Assembly: GCA_017411125.1 (NCBI GenBank)
Contig: JAFPNP010000222.1
Span: 1-6,671, forward strand
Direction: 5' to 3'
Length of the DNA: 6,671 nt
Source: Kiritimatiellia bacterium
GTDB taxonomy: Bacteria > Verrucomicrobiota > Kiritimatiellia > RFP12 > UBA1067
Positions within the stretch are counted from its first letter, which is position 1; every line of letters starts with the position of its first letter. The notes beneath the pieces were generated by a model. The model saw only the letters and a program-made list of their open reading frames with translations. It searched no databases and was not told the origin of the DNA. A program made the translations under genes and the position numbers. Positions 1-5,082 of this stretch are shown here, one piece after another.

Positions 1-87
1 AAGCAACACCTCCACGCCGCCTTCGGACAGCGACTCCGCCAATGCCATGCCGAAACGTCCGGCGCCTATTATTGCAACCCGGTTCAC
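1..87 (-). CDS. N-terminus of TrkA/KtrA-like NAD-binding (RCK) protein, partial
   Basis: Only the first 29 residues lie in the window; the gene continues past base 1. They read as a Rossmann beta-alpha-beta start: strand RVAIIGAG, glycine loop G8-A-G10-R-F-G13, a helix (MALAESLSEGG), then a second strand (VEVLL). The GxGRFG form of the loop is typical of the RCK/TrkA-N domain in cytosolic regulatory subunits of Trk/Ktr potassium uptake systems, which bind NAD(H) or ATP and gate the membrane subunit. Another Rossmann dehydrogenase is possible because only the nucleotide-binding motif is visible. The start is a GTG at 87-85 that overlaps the stop of the upstream lipoprotein gene in the tetranucleotide GTGA. 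An SD-like AAGGAG at 98-93, 5 bases upstream, supports this start. It is the last visible gene of the minus-strand operon. Confidence 0.62.
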   Translation of the reverse strand, partial: MNRVAIIGAGRFGMALAESLSEGGVEVLL

Positions 88-674
88 TTCTTCTCCTTAT
101 CCTTCTCTTTTTGCCCTTCCTCTTTCTCTCCGTCTACGCCCGCCGCAGGCCTTTTCCGCCTCAGCACAGGCCGGCTGAACTCCAGCACGACGTTGTACAG
201 TCGCTCCGCAAGTTCCGGATCCTCCTCGAACATGTTGTACGGCTCGGAAAACGTCTTGTTGTCGAACGCGGCGCGAACCGCGAGAAACCTCCCGGGCGAC
301 GGATACCGCGTTGAACGGAATATCTTCTCCCTGTCGAACAGACCGCCGTTCACGAGGTTCTGGAACACCTCGCGCATATGTTCCGGCGGAACGTTGTACT
401 GGCGGGTCACTATGTCGTCCCACGACTCGTCATTCACGTTCTTCGCGAAACTGTCCGAGACGCGGCGGGAGGTGCCCGTCTTGACCTCCACGAGCCCAAG
501 CCCCGTGAGCCTCACCGACGTGCGGCGTATCGGCTCGCGCGTCGCGTTGTAGTAATGCACCTCGCACCAATTCAACGGCGTGGACGTCACCTCCACGTAG
601 GGATCGTCGAACAGGATTCCGCACCCTGCCGCGAACACGAGCGGCAGCGCAGCCAGCAGCGATTTGAATTTCAT
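84..674 (-). CDS. Uncharacterised lipoprotein, 196 aa
   Basis: I do not recognise a family. The N-terminus is a short lipoprotein signal: basic start MKFK, hydrophobic stretch LLAALPLVFAA, then Gly17-Cys18 as a lipobox-like AAGC, predicting lipidation at Cys18. Residues 19-170 look like a mixed alpha/beta globular domain with an aspartate/glutamate-rich helix near 145-165. The last 17 residues (about 180-196) are almost only Lys, Glu, Asp, Gln and Gly, a charged tail that may be disordered. The ATG at 674-672 overlaps the coaX stop by four bases (ATGA), and an SD-like AGAGGA sits seven bases upstream (687-682). Its stop overlaps the GTG of the TrkA-like gene. The context is a cofactor-synthesis operon, but no specific role can be deduced. 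As a lipoprotein it would act at the cell envelope. Confidence 0.82.
   Translation of the reverse strand: MKFKSLLAALPLVFAAGCGILFDDPYVEVTSTPLNWCEVHYYNATREPIRRTSVRLTGLGLVEVKTGTSRRVSDSFAKNVNDESWDDIVTRQYNVPPEHMREVFQNLVNGGLFDREKIFRSTRYPSPGRFLAVRAAFDNKTFSEPYNMFEEDPELAERLYNVVLEFSRPVLRRKRPAAGVDGEKEEGQKEKDKEKK
93..98 (-). promoter_or_regulatory. Shine-Dalgarno site inside upstream gene, for the TrkA-like gene
   Basis: The minus strand reads AAGGAG at 98-93, five bases before the GTG at 87. It lies within the last codons (Lys-Glu-Lys-Lys) of the preceding lipoprotein gene. It decides the GTG start because no ATG in that frame is equally well placed. Confidence 0.6.
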
Positions 675-1414
675 CGTCTTTTCCTCTCAAGCATCCGGGC
701 AGCGAGCAATCCCGCCCCGTGCAGCGTAAGCGTGGGATCGACCGTGAACGGCAAATCCGCATCCTTCAGCACCCACGCGGCGTAGCCGCCCGTCGCGACG
801 AGACGGAAATCCTCGCCGAACGAACGCGAAAGCCGCGTCACTATCTCGCGCACCATGCCGCGCGTCCCGACCAGCGCGCCATAGCGCATGGCCTCCTCCG
901 TGGAACGCCCGATCTTGGGGCACTTGCCGCCAAGTCTTATCTTCGGCAGCTTTGCCGTGCGTTCGCAGAAATAGTCGCGCATCAACGGCAACCCCGGCGC
1001 AATCACGCCGCCGCGCCACGTGCCGTCCGCCGTGACGACGGCAGCCGTGAACGCCGTGCCGAAATCGCAGACGAGCACAGGCGCGCCGTAGCGGTCGACG
1101 GCAGCGGCGGCGTCCGCAAGTCTGTCCGCTCCGATCGTCTCCGGTTTAGGATAATCGAGCCGGAGCGGAAAATCGCGGTGCGTTATCTGGAGAAGCGGCA
1201 GACCCAGCCGTCGCGCAAGGGACTTCCATTTCGCGTCCGCGCCGGGCACGACGCTCAGATACGCAATCGCCTCCACGCGTGGCGCAAACGCCTCCGCTGC
1301 GGCAAAAGCTTCCGCCCGATCGCCGTCCGCATGGCGCACCCGCGTGACACGCCCGGCCGACCACAGCCCGACCGCCGTGGACGTGTTGCCTACGTCGACG
1401 ACAGCAAGTCGCAT
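671..1414 (-). CDS. coaX: Type III pantothenate kinase
   Basis: CoaX phosphorylates pantothenate with ATP to 4'-phosphopantothenate, the first step of CoA synthesis, in the cytoplasm. The 247 residues match the family's usual length of about 250-260 and its ASKHA-fold landmarks: N-terminal phosphate loop with D7-V-G-N-T (residues 5-14), the PETIGADR segment (90-98) carrying conserved Asp97 and Arg98, the second phosphate loop CDFGTAFTAAVV (116-127), a GGVIAPGL segment (135-142), and late glycines in VATGGYA (206-212). An in-frame ATG 57 bases further upstream would add 19 residues overlapping nadC. I chose the ATG at 1414-1412 because the glycine loop then lies at the normal distance from the start, it overlaps the nadC stop by one base (TGATG), and GGAAGG at 1427-1422 is seven bases away. 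Family members need K+ or NH4+. Confidence 0.93.
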   Translation of the reverse strand: MRLAVVDVGNTSTAVGLWSAGRVTRVRHADGDRAEAFAAAEAFAPRVEAIAYLSVVPGADAKWKSLARRLGLPLLQITHRDFPLRLDYPKPETIGADRLADAAAAVDRYGAPVLVCDFGTAFTAAVVTADGTWRGGVIAPGLPLMRDYFCERTAKLPKIRLGGKCPKIGRSTEEAMRYGALVGTRGMVREIVTRLSRSFGEDFRLVATGGYAAWVLKDADLPFTVDPTLTLHGAGLLAARMLERKRR

Positions 1415-2304
1415 CAGACGGCCTTCCATTCGAGCGACAGGTCCACGGAACCCGCGCTGTGGGTGAGGCATCCGAGCGAAATCGCCGTCACGCCGGTTGC
1501 CGCTACTTCCTTAGCCCGGTCCAAAGTTATGCCGCCGGAAGCCTCCGTCTTGGATATGCCGCGGCACATCCTGACGCACTTCCTCATGTCCTCGCAGGAC
1601 ATGTTGTCTAGCATTATCCACTCCGGCTTAGCCTTGAGGGCGCTGGCGCATTCGCGCAGCGTCTCCACCTCCACCTCTACCGCAAGCTTCGGGAACACCT
1701 TCCGCGCCGCTACGACCGCCTGGTCCAGCTCGTCCGGGTCGCCGCCCCTCCAAAGTCGGCGGTGGTTGTCCTTCATCAGCACGCGGTCGTACATTCCCAT
1801 GCGGTGGTTCGTGCCGCCGCCGCAGAGGACGGCGTACTTCTCGAACACGCGCAGCCCGGGCGTGGTCTTGCGCGTGTCGAGTATCAACGTGCCCCAGCGC
1901 CTCGTGGCGTCTACGAACTTCCGCGTCAACGTGGCCGTGGCGCACATGCGCTGCATGAAATTCAAGGCCGTGCGCTCCGCCGCGAGAATGCTGCGAGCAA
2001 GACCCTTGAACACAAGTATCGGTTCACGCGGCTTGACGGCGCTGCCGTCAGGCTTTAGAACCTTGACCTGTATCTTCGGGTCCACTGCCTTCAACACGGC
2101 GCGCGCCACGGTCGCGCCGGCGACGATGCAGCCCGCGCCCTTCGCGTATATTTCGCCCGTCGCCTTCACGCCGGGATCGACAAGCGCGAGCGACGTGGCG
2201 TCGCACCACGGCGAAGAGACCTCGTCCAGCGCGCTGGCGAGATCCTCGTCCAGCGCCAGGCGCACCGCCGCGCGGGCGCGCGCCGACTTCATGACGTCTT
2301 TCAT
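1414..2304 (-). CDS. nadC: Nicotinate-nucleotide pyrophosphorylase (carboxylating), quinolinate phosphoribosyltransferase
   Basis: NadC converts quinolinate and PRPP to nicotinate mononucleotide, CO2 and pyrophosphate, the step where de novo NAD synthesis joins the common pathway. The 296 residues fit the family length (about 270-300). Visible landmarks in order: ALDEDL near the N-terminus (17-22), the domain junction AAERTALNFMQRM (108-120) with Glu110-Arg111, DTRKTTPG (143-150), EKYAVLCGGGTNHR (155-168), MKDNH (177-181), the strand VEVEVE (209-214), LDNM (232-235), SGGI (256-259) and GCLTHS (278-283). All substrate-binding signatures I know for the family are present. The ATG at 2304 follows the stop of the small membrane protein gene by seven bases and has no SD at normal spacing (AAAGGA lies 14 bases upstream), so translation probably depends on the gene before it. 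Its stop overlaps the coaX start. A quinolinate-producing gene (nadA/nadB) is not in the window. Confidence 0.95.
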   Translation of the reverse strand: MKDVMKSARARAAVRLALDEDLASALDEVSSPWCDATSLALVDPGVKATGEIYAKGAGCIVAGATVARAVLKAVDPKIQVKVLKPDGSAVKPREPILVFKGLARSILAAERTALNFMQRMCATATLTRKFVDATRRWGTLILDTRKTTPGLRVFEKYAVLCGGGTNHRMGMYDRVLMKDNHRRLWRGGDPDELDQAVVAARKVFPKLAVEVEVETLRECASALKAKPEWIMLDNMSCEDMRKCVRMCRGISKTEASGGITLDRAKEVAATGVTAISLGCLTHSAGSVDLSLEWKAV

Positions 2305-2311
2305 GGAGGCG

Positions 2312-2548
2312 TCAGAAGTCCTTTACGAGTTCCCAGTTCTGGTAGAGCATCCATGCCACGACGCCGAGCAGCGCAATGCAAGCCACGGATCCTATCAACG
2401 CGCACAAAGCAGCGGTCTTACCCACGCCGGCCGGACCCTTTCCGGCGGCGTCGTCCACGTCAAGCTTGAAACGGTCCGCGATGACGGCCCCGCCCTTGGG
2501 CGAGACTTGGGTGGTCGCTTCCGATTTGTCAGACATCTTTAATTTCAT
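2312..2548 (-). CDS. Small single-span membrane protein, 78 aa
   Basis: I do not recognise a family. About 44 hydrophilic residues, rich in Lys, Asp, Gly and Ala, precede one clear membrane helix at roughly residues 45-68 (leucine, valine, alanine and isoleucine rich, ending with WMLYQNW at its edge), then a short tail ending LVKDF. There is no cleavable signal; the likely form is one span with the long N-terminal part on one side. The start is uncertain: ATG at 2548 lies only about three bases after the predicted transcription start, while a second ATG at 2536 (Met5, MSDKSEATTQ) would give a leader of about 15 bases and looks at least as good. It is the first gene behind the promoter at 2558-2587, seven bases from nadC, so it is a candidate for setting translation of the operon. 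It could be a non-conserved ORF, but promoter placement and the clean membrane segment favour a real gene. Confidence 0.7.
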   Translation of the reverse strand: MKLKMSDKSEATTQVSPKGGAVIADRFKLDVDDAAGKGPAGVGKTAALCALIGSVACIALLGVVAWMLYQNWELVKDF

Positions 2549-2557
2549 AGCCCCGTT

Positions 2558-2587
2558 ATTTTAGCATAATTTCTTTTTGACTGCCAA
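2558..2587 (-). promoter_or_regulatory. Sigma-70-type promoter of the nadC-coaX operon
   Basis: On the minus strand, TTGGCA (2587-2582; five of six to TTGACA) and TAAAAT (2563-2558; five of six to TATAAT) are 18 bases apart. Transcription should start near 2551, three bases before the first ATG of the small membrane protein. The promoter sits in the 47-base gap behind the stop of the 657-residue gene. No terminator hairpin is visible in that gap, so read-through from upstream is also possible. Confidence 0.65.
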
Positions 2588-2595
2588 CGACTAAT

Positions 2596-4569
2596 TTACA
2601 TCGCGCCCAGTTCCCGCAAATCCGCCGCCGCGCACAAAAAGTGCCCGGTGAGCCAAAGCGGGTTCCACATGTCGTATCCACCGCGGAAATCGGCGGCATC
2701 ACCCCTCCCGCCGATCAGGGTATGGTCGTTCCACATGTGCCTGTAATTGGTGTGCAGTATCTGCTCGCCGGAGTTGCCGTCAGGCTCTGTAAGCTGGAAA
2801 CATGAACGGAACATGAGCCATGCAATATCTTTCAGCCGCCCGTCGCCCAGATAGCCGCCCATCCACCACAATTCCGGCACGGTAAGCAAGGCGAACAGAT
2901 CGAGACACTGGTTCTGGGCGGAAACGACGGTCCATCCCGTCGTCTTGAACCCGGCGTCCGCCAGCGCCCCCGGCGGCATAGGAACGTCCCACACGAACAT
3001 ATAGGAAAGGTACATGTGCATCGCATGGCGCGCCAGCCGCCTGTATTTCGACTCCGCAGACGCATCCTTCGCGCCGATCGCATGGCGGAGCATCGCGACG
3101 TACCCCTGGAACGCGGCCATCGCGCCCTCCTTGTCCTCGCACGACGCGTCGAGCGAACCGCCCCAGTAGACGCGGTCGTAGCCGGTGTAGCGCTTCTCGT
3201 AGAAATCCGCCAGCTTCTGCGCCGCCGCCATGCACTCCGGCATCGCGTACATTTCAGAGGCGAGGACGAGCGGCGCGATCAGGAACGCCGCGCCGGACGA
3301 CTTTGGCGCGTACCAGTCTTTCTTCAGCAGCCCTACGGCCATCTCGTGCGCCGTGCGGCGGGAGAATTCGCGCCATTTCGCCGGGTCGAGCCCGCTGCCG
3401 CCGCGTTCCGCCGCGCGGACGGCCTTGAGAATGGAATATAGCGCCTGCCCGCACGACACCGCGTCTCCGTTTTGGAAGAATCTTTTCTTGCGGACGTCCC
3501 ATTCGAGCTTGAACGTGCCGAGCCCGGTTATCACCGTTGGGCCGAACTTGTCGCAGATGAAATCCAGAGCGCGTTGCACCTTGACGCGATCTGCGGCGTC
3601 CATGTCCAGCGCCGCAAGCGCGTACAGCGACGACTCGCTTCCGCCGGTCCAGCCAAGATGTATGGCTTTCGCCCCCCTTGTGCCGGCGAACCCGCAGTCG
3701 TACTGGTTGAATCCACACACGCCGTTTTCGTCGATCCATCTGTTCTCCAGCAAGTAGCGGCGCTTCACCCGCAGGATCTCGCCAACGGACGCATGGCGCC
3801 CGACCGCCGTCTCCGGGCGGAACAGGTCGAGGCTCGCGGCGACGCAACGCTCGAAACCGAACGCATCCGCCGCCGCCTTGCCTGTCTGGATCCAGAAGGT
3901 CTTTTCGACCTTCTGTCCGGGACGGAGCGTGATATAGGTGTCGCCCCACGCATCGCCCCACTGGTACGGACGGCATTTCACAAGCGAGCGGCGGCGATTG
4001 TAGCCGATCGGGCCGGACAGAAGCAGGATGTCCGCGCCGTCTTCCCGCGCCTCCACGCCCGCGCTCCACCACTGGTCGCGACGCACCGCGCCCCGCACCG
4101 GCGAGGGAAGAACGTGCAATGCAGCGAACGCGCCGCCCTTCGCATCCTCCAAAAGCACGAACGGCATCGGAAGACGGTGCTCCTCGAACTGCGCGAACTC
4201 GCCCTTCCCGCCAAAGTACATGGGCACGCGCCCGTCGTTGCGCCCCTTGTTGGATGGATTGCCGTAAATCATCACGCCGGGAATGAACGGCTTCAGCGCG
4301 GCGGGATCGCCGCGCATCCTGTAGCGGACGGAGAGCGTCACTTCGTGAAGAGGCGCCGTACCGCCCCAAGTCCATCGGCGCGTCACCTTGACGAGCCCAT
4401 TGGACGCCGGAACCGTGAAGTCCTGTACCTTGAGGCCGGGCACGCCGGAACGCCATTCGCGCACCCAGCCGTTTTCCCAGCCAAGACCGATTTCGGCCGG
4501 AAGCAGCTCGGCACACGACGACAGAGCCACAACAGCGCACGTCGCGGAAACGACAACACTCTTTACCAT
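2596..4569 (-). CDS. Exported protein, probable alpha/alpha-toroid carbohydrate-active enzyme, 657 aa, family unknown
   Basis: I cannot name the family. The N-terminus has a basic start (MVK), a hydrophobic stretch and the lipobox-like LSSC with Cys19; a Sec signal cut near Ala25 is the alternative. Residues about 27-230 are strand-rich (alternating V/T/R stretches such as LVKVTRRWTW and HEVTLSVRYRMRG), suggesting a beta-sandwich. Residues about 255-650 are mainly amphipathic helices linked by loops with many aromatics and acids: HLGWTGGSESSLYALAAL (304-321), WGGSLDASCEDKEG (469-482), PELWWMGGYLGDGR (565-578) and HTNYRHMWNDHTLIGG (606-621). This layout resembles six-hairpin glycosidases and polysaccharide lyases (sandwich plus (alpha/alpha)6 barrel), with Asp474, Glu478, Asp479, Glu481, His606 and His611 as possible site residues. 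Function is inferred from fold appearance only. An in-frame TAA lies nine bases upstream of the ATG, so the start is secure. It has 13 cysteines, many for a secreted protein. Confidence 0.85.
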   Translation of the reverse strand: MVKSVVVSATCAVVALSSCAELLPAEIGLGWENGWVREWRSGVPGLKVQDFTVPASNGLVKVTRRWTWGGTAPLHEVTLSVRYRMRGDPAALKPFIPGVMIYGNPSNKGRNDGRVPMYFGGKGEFAQFEEHRLPMPFVLLEDAKGGAFAALHVLPSPVRGAVRRDQWWSAGVEAREDGADILLLSGPIGYNRRRSLVKCRPYQWGDAWGDTYITLRPGQKVEKTFWIQTGKAAADAFGFERCVAASLDLFRPETAVGRHASVGEILRVKRRYLLENRWIDENGVCGFNQYDCGFAGTRGAKAIHLGWTGGSESSLYALAALDMDAADRVKVQRALDFICDKFGPTVITGLGTFKLEWDVRKKRFFQNGDAVSCGQALYSILKAVRAAERGGSGLDPAKWREFSRRTAHEMAVGLLKKDWYAPKSSGAAFLIAPLVLASEMYAMPECMAAAQKLADFYEKRYTGYDRVYWGGSLDASCEDKEGAMAAFQGYVAMLRHAIGAKDASAESKYRRLARHAMHMYLSYMFVWDVPMPPGALADAGFKTTGWTVVSAQNQCLDLFALLTVPELWWMGGYLGDGRLKDIAWLMFRSCFQLTEPDGNSGEQILHTNYRHMWNDHTLIGGRGDAADFRGGYDMWNPLWLTGHFLCAAADLRELGAM

Positions 4570-4578
4570 ATTATATTA
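4570..4578 (-). promoter_or_regulatory. AT-rich -10-like element directly before the 657-aa gene
   Basis: The minus strand reads TAATATAAT immediately before the ATG at 4569. It contains a perfect TATAAT (4575-4570) and, with an upstream TGG, an extended -10-like TGGTAATAT (4580-4573 plus one base). The second reading puts transcription start close to the ATG, giving a leaderless or nearly leaderless mRNA. No convincing -35 hexamer lies upstream, and there is no SD. It could simply be an AT-rich unstructured initiation region. Confidence 0.35.
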
Positions 4579-4734
4579 CCAAACAAGTAGAGGGGCGTCA
4601 CACGCCATCGTCTGGGCGAGACTTGCACGTCAACCACTCGACCGACGCCGTCCCGCCGCGAAAACGCAAATATGATAACAAGTCCCCTCGAGCAGCGCAA
4701 GCGGAAAATCGACGGCACCGGGAGGGGCGCACTG

Positions 4735-4757
4735 CGTTGCAACAGGGTTTTGCAGCG
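4735..4757. other. Inverted repeat, 8-bp stem, 7-base loop
   Basis: CGTTGCAA (4735-4742) pairs with TTGCAGCG (4750-4757) with one G-U wobble, around the loop CAGGGTT. No T-run follows on either strand, so it is not a simple intrinsic terminator. Its role is unknown. Confidence 0.4.
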
Positions 4758-4776
4758 TCCCCTTATTCTACAGCCA

Positions 4777-4814
4777 CAAATAGTACGACTTGTCAGAACA
4801 AATAGCCCTATTTG
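4777..4814. repeat. Three CAAATAG boxes, two direct and one inverted
   Basis: CAAATAG occurs at 4777-4783 and 4799-4805, 22 bases apart (about two helical turns), and inverted as CTATTTG at 4808-4814. The last two form a 7+2+7 dyad around CC. The spacing on one DNA face suggests a protein-binding site, but the length makes chance possible. Confidence 0.4.
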
Positions 4815-4818
4815 CAAT
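4790..4818 (+). promoter_or_regulatory. Possible weak rightward promoter upstream of the hairpin cluster
   Basis: TTGTCA (4790-4795; five of six to consensus) is followed after 17 bases by TGCAAT (4813-4818; four of six). It overlaps the CAAATAG dyad and would start a transcript near 4825, just before the competing hairpins at 4833-4868. The match is modest and the call tentative. Confidence 0.25.
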
Positions 4819-4832
4819 TGTAGCACCGTAGC

Positions 4833-4868
4833 GAAACTGCGTCCGGTTTCAAAACCTGGTTTTGAAAC
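4833..4868 (+). terminator. Two mutually exclusive hairpins with a T-run: attenuator-, terminator- or operator-like
   Basis: GAAACTG (4833-4839) can pair with CGGTTTC (4844-4850; one wobble) around the loop CGTC. The GTTTC of that stem is also the left end of an exact palindrome: GTTTCAAAACC (4846-4856), T4857, GGTTTTGAAAC (4858-4868). As RNA the palindrome folds into about nine pairs with a CCUGG loop and is followed by TGTTTTTG (4869-4876). The two stems cannot coexist, which is the logic of an attenuator. The stem is A-T rich, so a weak terminator is possible, and a dimeric repressor operator fits the near-perfect symmetry equally well. A half-site GTTTCAA recurs at 4925-4931. Confidence 0.35.
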
Positions 4869-4883
4869 TGTTTTTGCCATCTA

Positions 4884-4915
4884 CCTGCGCACGGGCAAGT
4901 CAGCCCGCGCGTAGG
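4884..4915. other. Strong inverted repeat, 12 bp with one mismatch
   Basis: CCTGCGC-A-CGGGC (4884-4896) pairs with GCCCG-C-GCGTAGG (4903-4915): 12 pairs including one G-U, one A/C mismatch in the middle, and the six-base loop AAGTCA. It is the most stable-looking hairpin in the gap. No adjacent T-run is seen on either strand, so it is more likely an RNA structural element or binding site than a terminator. Confidence 0.45.
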
Positions 4916-5013
4916 ATGTATGTTGTTTCAAGAAAATCGTTTCCATTTTTTATTCGACCTCTCTGCGCGTAGAGGCGCACGCCAAAAAATGGGCAAACGC
5001 CAGCCCCAAGGTA

Positions 5014-5042
5014 TTGACGGACGGCGGCGGATTAGGTAAAAT
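5014..5042 (+). promoter_or_regulatory. Sigma-70-type promoter of the zinc-ribbon gene (and probably rnpB)
   Basis: TTGACG (5014-5019; five of six) and TAAAAT (5037-5042; five of six) are 17 bases apart, the ideal spacing. Transcription should start near 5049, leaving a leader of about 34 bases that contains the ribosome-binding site. Confidence 0.75.
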
Positions 5043-5065
5043 ATGCCTTCACTTTTGACAAGACC

Positions 5066-5073
5066 AGGAAGGA
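5066..5073 (+). promoter_or_regulatory. Shine-Dalgarno site that sets a GTG start
   Basis: AGGAAGGA lies nine bases before the GTG at 5083. A second in-frame GTG at 5089 would be 15 bases away, so the first is preferred. Confidence 0.75.
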
Positions 5074-5082
5074 TCTACACCT

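Larger units (their letters stand above)
4570..5082. other. 513-base non-coding gap between divergent genes, rich in inverted repeats
   Basis: No reading frame here has a credible protein, start context or recognisable motif; the frames present (60-105 codons) have arginine- and serine-rich shadow composition. The stretch holds, left to right: an AT-rich element before the leftward gene, a hairpin at 4735-4757, CAAATAG boxes at 4777-4814, overlapping hairpins at 4833-4868 followed by a T-run, a strong hairpin at 4884-4915, a weak CCTCT/AGAGG dyad at 4958-4975, and the promoter of the rightward genes at 5014-5042. A small RNA gene, a regulatory leader or several operators would all fit. None matches an RNA family I can name. 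Confidence 0.6.

Noticed and set aside
1412..1471. Longer coaX start at 1471
   Set aside because: The extra 19 residues would overlap nadC codons and precede the phosphate loop, which normally lies at the very N-terminus. The ATG at 1414 has a good SD and stop/start overlap.
719..2542. 607-codon open frame on the plus strand opposite coaX and nadC
   Set aside because: It is antisense to two genes with clear family motifs, its composition is arginine/alanine/histidine-rich shadow type, and no domain is recognisable. Long antisense frames are expected in GC-rich coding DNA.
2549..2595. Terminator for the 657-aa gene
   Set aside because: The 47-base gap has A/T runs but no stem; the sequence is better explained by the operon promoter.
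3254..4590. 428-codon minus and 372-codon plus frames over the 657-aa gene
   Set aside because: Both are arginine-rich shadows with no motifs. The 657-codon frame has a signal peptide, coherent helix pattern and plausible start region, so it is the real gene.
4671..4676. TATGAT as a -10 element in the gap
   Set aside because: No -35-like hexamer at proper spacing and no downstream gene that needs it; an isolated match in AT-richer DNA.
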